This document shows, piece by piece, positions 8,109-16,639 of a stretch of 34,704 bases of DNA. The notes beneath the pieces are model-generated. The model searched no databases and was not told the DNA's origin. It was given only the letters and a program-made list of their open reading frames with translations. Source of the DNA: a bacterium (GTDB lineage Bacteria; Armatimonadota; Chthonomonadetes; Chthonomonadales; CAJBBX01); NCBI GenBank assembly GCA_009885735.1, contig VFKD01000707.1, positions 1-34,704 on the forward strand. The letters are read 5' to 3'. Both the position numbers and the translations under genes were made by a program. How positions within the stretch are numbered: position 1 is the stretch's first letter; every line of letters starts with the position of its first letter.

Positions 8109-9104
8109 ATGAGAGTACTCATAATCGGCGGCACCGGTCTGATAAGTACGGAAATCACCCGGCAGCTTCTGGCGAGAGGCGACGAAGTAACCCACTTCAA
8201 CCGCGGCAAGACGCCAAACCGGGCGGGAGAGGGCGCTCGCGTTATCTCGGGTGACCGAAAGCAATACGCGGAGTTCGAGGCGCGTATGGCAGACAGCCGA
8301 TGGGATGCTGTGATCGACATGATTGGCTTCGTGCCGGAGGACGCGGCGAGCCTCATCCGCGCATTTGAGGGTCGCGCGAAGCACGTCGTGTTTTGCAGCA
8401 CAGTGTGCGTCTATGGCGGTCCGCTGAGCCGGCTGCCTGCCACCGAGGAGGAACCTCGCACGCCGGTAAGCACGTATGGCGCGAACAAGGGTGCATGCGA
8501 AGACGCCCTCCTCGCCGCGTACAGGCAGTCGGGGTTTCCCGTTACGATTATTCGCCCTTCTCACACGTATGGAGAGGGCGGGGGCATCGTACACTCTCTG
8601 GGCGCATGCACGCAGTACATCGACCGGATTCGGCGTGGGCTGCCCGTGGTGGTTCATGGGGATGGATCGAGTCTTTGGGCGTCTTGCCACATCAGCGATG
8701 TTGCCAGGGCCTTCGTGAACTCGCTCGGAAACGCGCGGTGCTTCGGTGAGGCCTACCATGTGACAGGAGAGACCTGGATGAACTGGAACGAGTATGCCGA
8801 GGGAGTTGCCGAGGCGGTGGGAGGCACTGCTGTTCCGGTTCACATACCCACGGACCTCTTGGTAAAGCTTGCGCCGACGGAGACCGGTATGACCCGCGAT
8901 ATTTTCCAATACCACAGCGTGTTCAACAATGCCAAGGCCAGAGAGCATCTCGGGTTCAGTCAGCAGGTGCCTTGGATAGAGGGAGTTCGGCGAACCGTGG
9001 CTTGGCTGGACGAGCAGGGAAGAGTTGAGCAGAGCACGGAGGAGGACCTAGACAGCCGGATCATCAGCGCATGGCAGCGGCTAAGTGACTCGATGGCCGT
9101 TTAG
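8109..9104 (+). CDS. NAD-dependent epimerase/dehydratase (extended SDR)
   Basis: A 331-residue extended short-chain dehydrogenase. The N-terminal Rossmann motif is MRVLIIGGTGLIS (GGTG at 7-10; the usual third glycine is replaced by Ser13). The catalytic YxxxK is Tyr123/Lys127 in STYGANK, with VVFCSTVCVYG upstream. RPSHTYGEGG resembles the sugar-binding region of nucleotide-sugar epimerases. It probably acts on a nucleotide sugar or related diol. The ATG follows the GNAT stop with no gap. No terminator with a T-run is seen in the 15 bp before the convergent anti-sigma gene. Confidence 0.88.
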   Translation: MRVLIIGGTGLISTEITRQLLARGDEVTHFNRGKTPNRAGEGARVISGDRKQYAEFEARMADSRWDAVIDMIGFVPEDAASLIRAFEGRAKHVVFCSTVCVYGGPLSRLPATEEEPRTPVSTYGANKGACEDALLAAYRQSGFPVTIIRPSHTYGEGGGIVHSLGACTQYIDRIRRGLPVVVHGDGSSLWASCHISDVARAFVNSLGNARCFGEAYHVTGETWMNWNEYAEGVAEAVGGTAVPVHIPTDLLVKLAPTETGMTRDIFQYHSVFNNAKAREHLGFSQQVPWIEGVRRTVAWLDEQGRVEQSTEEDLDSRIISAWQRLSDSMAV

Positions 9105-9119
9105 GTGGTGATAGCCGCC

Positions 9120-9542
9120 CTATCTGCCTCCAGGTGTACCGAGTTGCGGACCAGAGGCGGGAGCTGCAATGGTTGCAAGACTATCACGACCATGGTCGGA
9201 GATAACACGAGTCCAAATCAACACACTCAATAAGACAATTGCAGCGGCACACGCGCCAGCGGCTAGCATGCCGCGCAGAGGAGCAAGGTCGATCGACCAT
9301 CCAGGCCGGGAGCCGGACACTCTGGCTCGCACCGCGCTCGCCATTGACGGCGAGTAGAGTGGTTCTGCCGCCTCCAGCGAGTGCAGCGCCTGCAGGTCGA
9401 TCTCTACGGAGTTCCACTGCCTGATGAAGTGTCGGCACGTCTGACATTCTCCCACATGGCCCTTCAAGTCCAGTGGAAGGCTGGCAGCTGCCGCAGTATC
9501 AAGCCAAGTATGAATTCGTTCTCGTGCTGCCGTGCACTTCAT
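9120..9542 (-). CDS. Zinc-finger anti-sigma factor (membrane)
   Basis: This 140-residue protein has the ZAS zinc-finger pattern His29-x3-Cys33-x2-Cys36 (GHVGECQTC). One membrane span follows at about 89-110 (AAGACAAAIVLLSVLIW) and a short C-terminal tail lies outside. It should hold the ECF sigma factor encoded just upstream (52-bp gap) inactive at the membrane until a signal releases it. The C-terminal sensing part is only about 30 residues. Confidence 0.85.
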   Translation of the reverse strand: MKCTAARERIHTWLDTAAAASLPLDLKGHVGECQTCRHFIRQWNSVEIDLQALHSLEAAEPLYSPSMASAVRARVSGSRPGWSIDLAPLRGMLAAGACAAAIVLLSVLIWTRVISDHGRDSLATIAAPASGPQLGTPGGR

Positions 9543-9594
9543 TTTGCGTACCCTTCCGTATCATCGGCCATCAAAGCTGCCATTGTGGTCAAAC

Positions 9595-10158
9595 CTATTC
9601 CGTGAGGGAGAGCCTCGTGGCCAGTCGCTCCCTTGCGCGATGCAGGCGGACCTTTACCGCGCTAACCGACACGGTCAGCGCCTTCGATATCTGTTCCACG
9701 GAGAACTCTTCGAAGTAGAACAGCACCATCACGAGCCTATAGTGCTCGGGAAGCGCATCAATGGCTTCTCGCAACTGCCTGTTGCGCTCACCTATCATCG
9801 CTCCTGCGACCAGGTCGATTGGAGCAGCCATTGGAGCAATAGTATCTAGGCCAACTGTAGGCCGGCTGCTGCGCATCCGTCGCCGGCACTCATTGAGCGT
9901 GATCCGGTACATCCAGCTTGAGAAGAACCCGTCTGGCCGGTATGCGCCCAAAGCTCGGTAGGCTCGAACAAACGCCTCCTGAACGGCATCCTCCGCGTCG
10001 GAGCGATCTCGCAAAAGGCGAACCGCAAACCGAAGCAATCGAGCTTGATAGCGCTCAACCAGCAGATCGAATGCGCCGAGGTCGCCCGCACGACACCGAA
10101 GCGCAAGGCGATCCTCCTCATGTGTTTGTGCCCGATTTGCAGCGAGTTCAATAGCCAC
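9595..10158 (-). CDS. ECF RNA polymerase sigma factor (RpoE-like)
   Basis: A 187-residue sigma factor. Region 2 is clear (LLVERYQARLLRFAVRLLRD, then SDAEDAVQEAFVRAYRAL and FSSWMYRITLNECRRRMR). Region 4 is also clear (LPEHYRLVMVLFYFEEFS, then VEQISKALTVSVSAVKVRLHRARERL). I chose GTG 10158 because AGGG lies at good spacing and the length then matches the family. An in-frame ATG at 10302 would add 48 residues unlike the family and has no ribosome site. It is paired with the downstream zinc-finger anti-sigma gene. Promoter targets are unknown. Confidence 0.88.
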   Translation of the reverse strand: MAIELAANRAQTHEEDRLALRCRAGDLGAFDLLVERYQARLLRFAVRLLRDRSDAEDAVQEAFVRAYRALGAYRPDGFFSSWMYRITLNECRRRMRSSRPTVGLDTIAPMAAPIDLVAGAMIGERNRQLREAIDALPEHYRLVMVLFYFEEFSVEQISKALTVSVSAVKVRLHRARERLATRLSLTE

Positions 10159-10353
10159 CGTGTCGCCCTCGTTCCCGTGCGGATAGTGCCGACATCGCCT
10201 GTGGGTCGGAGCGCGACTCACAATGCCAACACTCAGCAGACGACCAAAGCGGGACGAATGTTCGGGTCGCGGGGAACAAGAGATTGCAGCAACTCCGTTC
10301 ATAGCCTACAACCCACTCGAATTGCGCAGGTTACCGCCACTGTGCTCCGCCCG

Positions 10354-12165
10354 CTATGCGGATACGCTGCCGAGAATGGTCGCCTGACCGAACGACCTCC
10401 GTACGTCAGTCAGCCTTGCACGAACTCGCTGGCCGACTAGCTTCTTGCCGTCGTTTAGCTCTACCATGTATCCATCCGCCCAGCCCACTACAGCCGGTTC
10501 GGGATGAACGGCGGAGCGGATGACGTCGCACTCGAGGATCGTCGAACGCTTGTGGCTGCTCCATCTCTTGTCCAGCTCCGTTATCTCGCCCCAACTCACC
10601 GAGTGCTTCTCAATGTGCAGCGTTGCATCTCCGCGGATATAGACGGCTCGCATGAGCTCCTGCTCGAGTTTGCTTGCCGTGTCTCCATCGATGCCCACAA
10701 GTGTCTCTGCGACGTCGGGGTGGCACACCACCAGGAGCGCCTCGCGGTTTTTGCGGTCTGTAGCAACCGTTCGGCGGAGCTCCTGCTCGATAGCGAGAGC
10801 AATGGTCTCGGCTGACGGCACCTTTCCGCGCCCGCCGCAATACTCGCAAGGCTGGGTCATAAAGTCTACAATCGTTTCCGCGGTTCGCTTGCGGGTCATC
10901 TCGATGAGTCCGAGCGGACTAACACTGGATATCTTGGTTCTCGCTCTATCGCGCTTAAGCGCCGCTTCCAGCGATTTAGCAACGTGCTGGCGGTCTCTCG
11001 CCTGGTTCATGTCGATGAAGTCGATCACGATGATGCCGCCGATGTCTCGAAGCCGAAGTTGTCTTGCAATCTCTGAAGCGGCGTCGAGGTTCGTTTTTAC
11101 AATGGTCTCGGAGAGGTTGCTTCCGCCCACGAACTTGCCGGTGTTTACATCAATGACAGTCAGCGCTTCGGTCTCATCAAAGATCAAGTAACCGCCGGAC
11201 CTGAGCCAGACCTTTCGCTTGAGGGTCTTCTCGATTTCAGCCTCGATGTTGAAGTGGTCGAAGATCGGCACGGCAGATGAGTAGAGGTGGATTCGGCCTC
11301 TAAGCTTTGGCGAGACCATCTCGAGTAGCTCATTTGCCTTCTCGTACTCGGTGGCGTCGTCGATTGTCAGCCTGCCGACGTCCGAGCCGAAGATGTCGCG
11401 AATAGTCTTGTAGACTAACGTGAGGTCCTGATGCACCATGGCAGGAGCACGAACCTTACGCGAGGTCTCCTGCACCTGTCTCCAGAGCTTCAGCAGGAAG
11501 TCGCGGTCTGCCATTAGCTCTGCCTCGGTCTTGTCCTCTGCCTCGGTGCGAATGATGATGCCGAAGCCCGGCTCGCGCATCTTCTCGCCAATTCTCTTGA
11601 GGCGGTCTCGCTCCTTGTTGTCTTCAATCTTGCGCGAGACTCCGATGTTGTCTGCCTCGGGCATCAGGACTATGTATCGGCCCGGCAGGGAGATTCGGGT
11701 CGATACCCTGGCGCCCTTGGTGCCCCGCGGGCCTTTGGTGACCTGAACGAGCAGCTCCTGACCTATTCGCAGAACGTCGGATATCTTCTGCTGGCGCAGC
11801 ACGGAGCGGCGAATGCTGCGGGGTCTTGCGCGTGTCTTTGCCGCGCCGGGATCGGTCTCTTCATCGCCGCCGTCTCCCTCGTCCTCGTCTCGCTCGTCCG
11901 ACTCGTCCGCAGGAGATGCGCCGTTCGATGCGCCGGAGTCCGAAGTCGGAAGCACATCGCCGACATAGAGGAATGCATTACGGCTGAGCCCCACATCCAC
12001 AAACGATGCATCCATGCCTGGCAGTACGTTCTCAACGCGCGCCTTGTACAGGCTGCCCACTACTCGCTCTTCGCGTTCAATGTGCAGTTCTGCAAGCCTG
12101 CCGTCTTCCATCACGGCGATGCGCGTTTCCCGTTCACCCACGTTTACTACTATTTCCTTCGACAA
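10354..12165 (-). CDS. rng: Ribonuclease E/G
   Basis: A 603-residue RNase E/G family endoribonuclease. The order is an S1 domain (about 36-158), a catalytic core with metal ligands Asp339 (VIDVNTGKF) and Asp382/Asp385 (IDFIDM), a zinc-link CEYC at 440-443, and a C-terminal domain. It cleaves single-stranded RNA in mRNA decay and rRNA maturation. The S1 domain is interrupted at about 73-118 by a low-complexity acidic stretch (DESDERDEDEGDGGDEETD) followed by an Arg-rich segment. The start is TTG 12165: AGGAGG (12172-12177) lies six bases upstream and this start gives the normal family N-terminus SKEIVVNVG. It begins one base after the DUF2344 stop. Confidence 0.95.
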   Translation of the reverse strand: MSKEIVVNVGERETRIAVMEDGRLAELHIEREERVVGSLYKARVENVLPGMDASFVDVGLSRNAFLYVGDVLPTSDSGASNGASPADESDERDEDEGDGGDEETDPGAAKTRARPRSIRRSVLRQQKISDVLRIGQELLVQVTKGPRGTKGARVSTRISLPGRYIVLMPEADNIGVSRKIEDNKERDRLKRIGEKMREPGFGIIIRTEAEDKTEAELMADRDFLLKLWRQVQETSRKVRAPAMVHQDLTLVYKTIRDIFGSDVGRLTIDDATEYEKANELLEMVSPKLRGRIHLYSSAVPIFDHFNIEAEIEKTLKRKVWLRSGGYLIFDETEALTVIDVNTGKFVGGSNLSETIVKTNLDAASEIARQLRLRDIGGIIVIDFIDMNQARDRQHVAKSLEAALKRDRARTKISSVSPLGLIEMTRKRTAETIVDFMTQPCEYCGGRGKVPSAETIALAIEQELRRTVATDRKNREALLVVCHPDVAETLVGIDGDTASKLEQELMRAVYIRGDATLHIEKHSVSWGEITELDKRWSSHKRSTILECDVIRSAVHPEPAVVGWADGYMVELNDGKKLVGQRVRARLTDVRRSFGQATILGSVSA

Positions 12166-12166
12166 C

Positions 12167-12862
12167 CTACGCCTCCTGGGGGTTTCCTTGGAGCAGGTTC
12201 GGAGCATCCAGCCCGGTTAGTCGCAGGCGATGCACACGTCGAACCCGCAGGCCGGACAGTGTCCGACTAAGAACCTCGACAATCTCTTGCGGCTTTGCAT
12301 TTCCGTCATTACCTATGGTGAGCTCCATGTGAAGCTGAAGCCTCTGGCTCAGAAGACTCTCGCACCATAGCGACCGTATCATCGGCCTTATGTCGATCTC
12401 CTTCTTGCGCCCCTCTCGCTCGCGCACTACTTGCGCCGAGGGTGCCGCGAGAAGCGCATCAACTGCTGTCGCAGCCTCTTGCAGTGTCATATTCGCGTCT
12501 GCGTCACATACCACGCTGAGCACCGCGCACGTGTAGGCATTCATGAGATCTCGAGAGCCTGCGTCCGGAATCTCAGCCGCTGCAACTATCTGGATGCCGA
12601 CAGGGAGCTTCGCATTCAGACGGCTGGTCAGTACTTCCGGGGCAATCTCGGAAGACAGCTCTATTGTCATGGGCTCGGCATCGCCCGTAACGCCAACGGC
12701 AAGGGCTGATGCGAAAGAGAGCTTCTCTCGAGGGTTGAATCCAGTTGTGAAGGCAATTGGCAGCTCGGCCCGACGGATGGCCCGCTCGAATGTTCGCAGC
12801 AGGTCCAGATGTCCAAGCCAACGGGCGCTCTCACCCTTTGTAAACAGAGCAAGGTACTTCAT
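12167..12862 (-). CDS. TIGR03936/DUF2344 family protein
   Basis: A 231-residue protein from ATG 12862 (MKYLALFTKGE). It matches the TIGR03936/DUF2344 family by KGESARWLGHLDLLRTFERA near the N-terminus and LPIAFTTGFNPREKLSFASA at about 33-52. The family is often encoded beside RNase E/G and a radical SAM protein (TIGR03960) and has sequence features recalling tRNA-modifying enzymes, but its job is not established. Here rng follows with the stop and start one base apart, so the two are co-transcribed. The usual radical SAM partner is not adjacent. A GTG at 12877 in the same frame is an alternative start. Confidence 0.85.
   Translation of the reverse strand: MKYLALFTKGESARWLGHLDLLRTFERAIRRAELPIAFTTGFNPREKLSFASALAVGVTGDAEPMTIELSSEIAPEVLTSRLNAKLPVGIQIVAAAEIPDAGSRDLMNAYTCAVLSVVCDADANMTLQEAATAVDALLAAPSAQVVREREGRKKEIDIRPMIRSLWCESLLSQRLQLHMELTIGNDGNAKPQEIVEVLSRTLSGLRVRRVHRLRLTGLDAPNLLQGNPQEA
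12172..12177 (-). promoter_or_regulatory. Strong Shine-Dalgarno site fixing the rng TTG start
   Basis: On the minus strand this reads AGGAGG, six bases before TTG 12165. It lies inside the end of the DUF2344 gene and decides the start of RNase E/G, ruling out the longer in-frame reading from 12207. Confidence 0.8.
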
Positions 12863-12877
12863 ACTGGGCATGCACAC

Positions 12878-12906
12878 GCGGAACGGCGCAGAAAGCGCCG
12901 TTCCGC
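12878..12906 (-). repeat. Perfect 12-bp inverted repeat between the YHS-like gene and DUF2344
   Basis: The arms at 12878-12889 and 12895-12906 are exact reverse complements with a 5-nt loop, giving a strong GC-rich hairpin. It lies 31 bp downstream of the YHS-like stop and 15 bp upstream of the DUF2344 start, abutting the alternative GTG. There is no U-run on the minus side. It could end the YHS-like transcript, or be a leader hairpin of the DUF2344-rng mRNA. Confidence 0.75.
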
Positions 12907-12937
12907 AGCACTGGTGCCAACCGTCAATGGGATGCGT

Positions 12938-13426
12938 CTACTTCTTAACGAGTGCCAACACCTTGTTTGTCTTCTCGGCGGTTGAGAGGGCGTCGAACTG
13001 AGGCTTGCATCCGGCGCAGCAGAAGTGAACTTCGTAGCCGGCCACAGTCGTGGTCTCGCCAGTGCTGCCCTTCACGGCTTCGCCGGAAATTGGGCAGGAC
13101 ATCACCTGCGTGAGAGTGGTGGTCGTCGGAGTGGAGCTGGTCTTCTTGGCCTTCTTCGCTAGTTCATTGTATGCCTTCACGAACTTTGCTGGGCTGGCAT
13201 TGAACTGATCGGGGCAGCCGCCGCAGCACATAAAGTAGCGCGTACCCTTGTAGACAATGTTTGAGAACGCCTTCGCTTTGGATGTGATGGGCGCTCCCAT
13301 GACCGGGCAGATCAGCTTGGCATCCTTAACCTTGGCGGCTTTAGCCGGCTTGGCCTGGGGCGCTGCGAGAGCGGCGGACGCGAGCACCGCGCCGGCTGCC
13401 ATCAGAACTGCAATCCTCTTCAACAT
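12938..13426 (-). CDS. Exported protein with two YHS-like cysteine motifs
   Basis: A 162-residue protein with a signal peptide (MLKRIAVLMAAGAVLASAAL). Two similar metal-binding-like modules follow. Module one has Cys40 (ICPVMG) and CCxxC at 67-71; module two has Cys111 (SCPISG) and CCxxC at 136-140. Each is a CP-[VI]-[MS]-G followed by a CCxGCxxQF, as in YHS-type domains of heavy-metal and copper proteins. A linker rich in Lys then Thr (about 88-107) joins them. It probably binds metal outside the cytoplasm; the metal is unknown. ATG 13426 has a good AGGAG site. It appears monocistronic. Confidence 0.75.
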   Translation of the reverse strand: MLKRIAVLMAAGAVLASAALAAPQAKPAKAAKVKDAKLICPVMGAPITSKAKAFSNIVYKGTRYFMCCGGCPDQFNASPAKFVKAYNELAKKAKKTSSTPTTTTLTQVMSCPISGEAVKGSTGETTTVAGYEVHFCCAGCKPQFDALSTAEKTNKVLALVKK

Positions 13427-13615
13427 ATGCTGCTCCTTTCGCCGGGCGACCACGCGACTAGCGCTCCCACCCGTGCAAGTACATCCTGAATGTGTGCGGC
13501 ACAGATTCTGACTCGATGAAGGAGGGGCCGAGTATGACTCTGCGGCACGACATCCCTCACCAAGACCATACGTAGGATACCGCAAATACGTTCATTCGCG
13601 TTCAGCGGCAGCACT

Positions 13616-13631
13616 TGGCACGATTATTGCA
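13616..13631 (+). promoter_or_regulatory. Sigma-54 (RpoN) promoter, -24/-12 elements
   Basis: The sequence is TGGCACG-ATTA-TTGCA, preceded by T, which matches the consensus YTGGCACG-N4-TTGCW at every specified position. The -24 GG is at 13617-13618 and the -12 GC at 13629-13630, predicting a start near 13642. It lies in the 304-bp spacer between the YHS-like gene and the glycosyltransferase gene, pointing at the latter with a leader of about 90 nt. Otherwise I see nothing firm in this spacer. Confidence 0.75.
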
Positions 13632-13730
13632 CTGAGTAAAGTGTAGGCCCGTAGACTGTCACCAGAGCGGAGCATCTGTCGAATGTCCGGAATGTGGAAC
13701 AATCCTACCTAGACTCTGTCTTGCGGCTGC

Positions 13731-15005
13731 ATGCACAACATCAGTTGCGCCGTATTGGGCAGGAGCAGGAGAACAGTACACATCGTGGGAGTAGGAGAGG
13801 CAAAGCCGCTGCATGTGATGTTCCTGAACACTCGCTCCGGATTGGGAGCGGATGTCGCCGTGCATCTTACAATCATGCGGAGTCTGGACCCAGCGCGGTG
13901 CCGCGTTACGTTTGTCACGAACTCTCGGGCAAGCGATCTTCATAAGATTCTGGGTCCTGTGCGGGCAGTGCCAAACGTTAAGACAGTCTTGATGAATCTG
14001 GGAGATGAGGTGTCGGGTGCCTCGACGTTGGTACGCCGTATGCATGCGGCTCGAGCCGCGGTGGTGATGTGTGCCGCGCTGATCCGTTTGGTTTTGATGG
14101 TCCGGAGCACGCGGGTCGATATCATCCATTCGACCGATCGCACCCGGGATGCCCTGCTCTCAACTCTGGTTTCGATGTTCGGAGGCTGCAGGAACATCCT
14201 TCACATGCACATTAAGTGGGGCTCGGACTTTGGCCGCATCGCAAAGTGGGCTATGGAGCGATGCAGCGCGACCCTGGCAATCTCTAACTATATACGATCC
14301 ACTCTGGTGGATGGAGGAGTCCCGACAGAAAAGGTCTATACCGCGCTGAACGCAACGGACCCAACAGAGTTCGACCCAGCCAGGGCAAGTGCCGGAGTGC
14401 TAAGAGTGAAGTTCGACATACCGGCGGATGCGCCCATCGTCGGCTTGGTGGGACGAGTGCTGCTCTGGAAGGGACACCTAGATATGGTCGAGGCGCTGCC
14501 TGCCATCAAACGGCAGTGTCCCGAAGTGCGGTTGGTGTTCGTTGGGTTTGAAGCCGACCCAGCCGAGCCGTTCACCAAACAGGTGAACGCTCGTGCCGAG
14601 GAGCTGGGAGTTCGAGCTAACCTTATCTGGGCTGGCTGGCTTAGCCCGACAGTAGATGCGTATGCAGACTTTGATGTAACCTGCGTGCCGAGCGCCGAGG
14701 AGCCGTTCGGACTGGTTGTAACCGAGGCGATGGCAATGAGTAAGCCGGTGGTCGCGTATGCATCGGGAGCGCTGCCGGAGATAATCACCGACGGGGTGGA
14801 TGGCTGCCTGGTGCCTCCGGGCGACACGCACGCTCTTGCGGCGAGGGTTGTTGACCTCCTCGGCAATGGCGCCAAGAGAGTGGCGATGGGGGCGAAAGCC
14901 CGACAGACCGTGCTGGGACGATTCACGCCCGAGCGCCAAGCGCGCGAGGTGTGTGATATATACTATGCCGTGTGCCGACCACATGTGTCGGCGCCTGCAG
15001 GATAG
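13731..15005 (+). CDS. Family 4 (GT-B) glycosyltransferase
   Basis: A retaining GT4-type glycosyltransferase of up to 424 residues. The N-terminal Rossmann half carries FLNTRSGLGADVAVHL (about 31-46). The C-terminal half carries GRVLLWKGHLDMVEA (241-255) and the EX7E signature Glu324/Glu332 in AEEPFGLVVTEAM. It should transfer a sugar from a nucleotide donor to a glycan or lipid at the cytoplasmic face. The start is uncertain: ATG 13731 lacks a ribosome site, and GTG 13785 or 13815 are alternatives giving a more usual N-terminus. It is followed 12 nt later by a radical SAM gene and preceded by a sigma-54 promoter. Confidence 0.9.
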   Translation: MHNISCAVLGRSRRTVHIVGVGEAKPLHVMFLNTRSGLGADVAVHLTIMRSLDPARCRVTFVTNSRASDLHKILGPVRAVPNVKTVLMNLGDEVSGASTLVRRMHAARAAVVMCAALIRLVLMVRSTRVDIIHSTDRTRDALLSTLVSMFGGCRNILHMHIKWGSDFGRIAKWAMERCSATLAISNYIRSTLVDGGVPTEKVYTALNATDPTEFDPARASAGVLRVKFDIPADAPIVGLVGRVLLWKGHLDMVEALPAIKRQCPEVRLVFVGFEADPAEPFTKQVNARAEELGVRANLIWAGWLSPTVDAYADFDVTCVPSAEEPFGLVVTEAMAMSKPVVAYASGALPEIITDGVDGCLVPPGDTHALAARVVDLLGNGAKRVAMGAKARQTVLGRFTPERQAREVCDIYYAVCRPHVSAPAG

Positions 15006-15017
15006 AGGGAGCAAGAT

Positions 15018-16595
15018 ATGCAATCAGTCGTTTTAATCAACCCGCCGGCCTTGCGCGGCTTCACAAATGAGCGAACGTTCTCCGGCGGCATCGGAGTGTC
15101 TAGAAAGCTGAAGCCAGGCGAGCAGGAGATGCCGATCATCCTGCCTATCGACTTTCTCTACATGGCTGCCGTAGCCGAGAAGGTGGGCGCTAAGGCGACC
15201 CTCGTCGACCTGCTCTTGGACCGTCATTGGGATCGCGATGCTGAAGAGTACTGTATGCGAAAGATTGAAGCCGCCACAGAAGACGACCTCTGGGTGGGAA
15301 TTCGTCTGTCTATCCCTTCGCTTCGCCAGGATCTTGAGTTTGCAAACGCCATGAAGAAGCGGCTCCCGAACGCGAAGGTTTTCGTCTTCGGCACGGTCAT
15401 CATGGCTACCATCGATCACTGGATATCAGAGTGCAGGGTCGACTTCCTCATCTACGGCGAGCCGGAAGCGCTTTTTGAGGAGCTGCTCACGGCACAGGAC
15501 TATCGCAAGGTGAAGGGTGTCATCCGACCCAAGACCTACGTTCCCCTTGCAGGCTCCGCGCTCTACGATGGCGAGAAGAACGCCTATAAGGAAGAAGCGT
15601 GGATCAAGGTCAAGAATCTAAGCGATCTGCCTCGACCTGCCTGGCATCTCCTCGAAATGGGCCGGTATGCCATCGATGGAAGCGGCGACACCTCCAAGGT
15701 AGGCGTCTTCATCCAGGCCAGCAGGGGATGCCCGATCGGATGCACTATGTGCCCCTATATGCTGCTGGAAGGTCTCCCGTGGCGCAGTAACGACATAGAG
15801 GCGGTTGTGGACGAGATTGAGTACCTCAACAAGACCTATGGCATCTACCACATTCGGTTCCGCGACCCGAATTTCGGCTTCAACCGCAAGTATGCGCGCG
15901 AGCTGTGCGAGTCTATTATTCGCCGAGGCGTTAAGCTCGAGGCAACGGTCGAAACCAGTGTCGAGGTCTTCGACGAAGATAACCTCCGTAAGATGTTCGA
16001 TGCCGGTGTACGGGTAATCACCACGGGAATCGAGACGAACGACGAAGCATGCATGGCGAGTATTGGGCAGAAGATCAAGGTCAATGACAAGCTCCGCGAG
16101 AAGATCGATATCTGTGACAAGATCGGGTTTCACATCTACGGTACTTACTGTCTCGGCACCCCGGAAGAGACTTGGGAGACTGTAGAGAAGACATGGCGAT
16201 TTGCCATCGAGGTGGGCGTTGAGAGCGGATTCACGGTTCTCACTCCGTTCCCTGGAACCCCAATGTATTGGCGCGCGCTCAAGGAGGGGCTGCTTCCGAA
16301 GCGGATGCAGTTCAGCGATTGGAACAGCTACACATCGACCGTTCCAACCTACGAATTGTCCATCAAGGACCTGGATATGGCTCGACTCTGGTCGCGCCTG
16401 GAGACGATTCTGCCCTATCGCCAGAAGCGGGCGAAGGGCCTGAGCGAAACCATTCAATTCCACTATCGCCACATTCCGCACTATCTCGCGCGACACTACT
16501 GTCGCCTCTATGTCTGGTATCGCAAGGCCCGGCGCCAGTCCGAGAAGTCAAGCCGACCGGTCTCGCCGCCGGAGGAGATAGCCACGGCCGCATAG
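15018..16595 (+). CDS. B12-binding-type radical SAM protein
   Basis: A 525-residue radical SAM enzyme. The 4Fe-4S cluster cysteines are Cys238, Cys242 and Cys245 in RGCPIGCTMC. The N-terminal ~170 residues resemble a cobalamin-binding domain (VVLINPPALRG start, then VGIRLSIPSLRQDLEFA and VDFLIYGEPE), though no DxHxxG motif is visible, so B12 may not bind. The core carries TTGIETNDEA and GTYCLGTPEETWET. The C-terminal ~90 residues are basic and rich in Tyr and Arg. Relatives are methyltransferases or ring-modifying enzymes; the substrate is unknown. It starts 12 nt after the glycosyltransferase with a GGGAGCA-type site, so it likely modifies the same glycan or lipid product. Confidence 0.85.
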   Translation: MQSVVLINPPALRGFTNERTFSGGIGVSRKLKPGEQEMPIILPIDFLYMAAVAEKVGAKATLVDLLLDRHWDRDAEEYCMRKIEAATEDDLWVGIRLSIPSLRQDLEFANAMKKRLPNAKVFVFGTVIMATIDHWISECRVDFLIYGEPEALFEELLTAQDYRKVKGVIRPKTYVPLAGSALYDGEKNAYKEEAWIKVKNLSDLPRPAWHLLEMGRYAIDGSGDTSKVGVFIQASRGCPIGCTMCPYMLLEGLPWRSNDIEAVVDEIEYLNKTYGIYHIRFRDPNFGFNRKYARELCESIIRRGVKLEATVETSVEVFDEDNLRKMFDAGVRVITTGIETNDEACMASIGQKIKVNDKLREKIDICDKIGFHIYGTYCLGTPEETWETVEKTWRFAIEVGVESGFTVLTPFPGTPMYWRALKEGLLPKRMQFSDWNSYTSTVPTYELSIKDLDMARLWSRLETILPYRQKRAKGLSETIQFHYRHIPHYLARHYCRLYVWYRKARRQSEKSSRPVSPPEEIATAA

Positions 16596-16639
16596 TCCAT
16601 CTGGGCCAGATTCCACTTGCTTGGCCAGTGTCCCGCACT

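Noticed and set aside
7650-8948. A 432-codon open frame on the minus strand
   Set aside because: It is antisense to the GNAT and epimerase genes, which have clear motifs; it has no recognisable domain and reflects codon bias of the real strand.
10159-10302. N-terminal extension of the ECF sigma factor from ATG 10302
   Set aside because: No ribosome site and no family similarity; GTG 10158 fits the family length and has AGGG upstream.
15618-16496. A 292-codon minus-strand open frame opposite the radical SAM gene
   Set aside because: The plus strand carries the intact CxxxCxxC enzyme; the antisense frame shows no motif.
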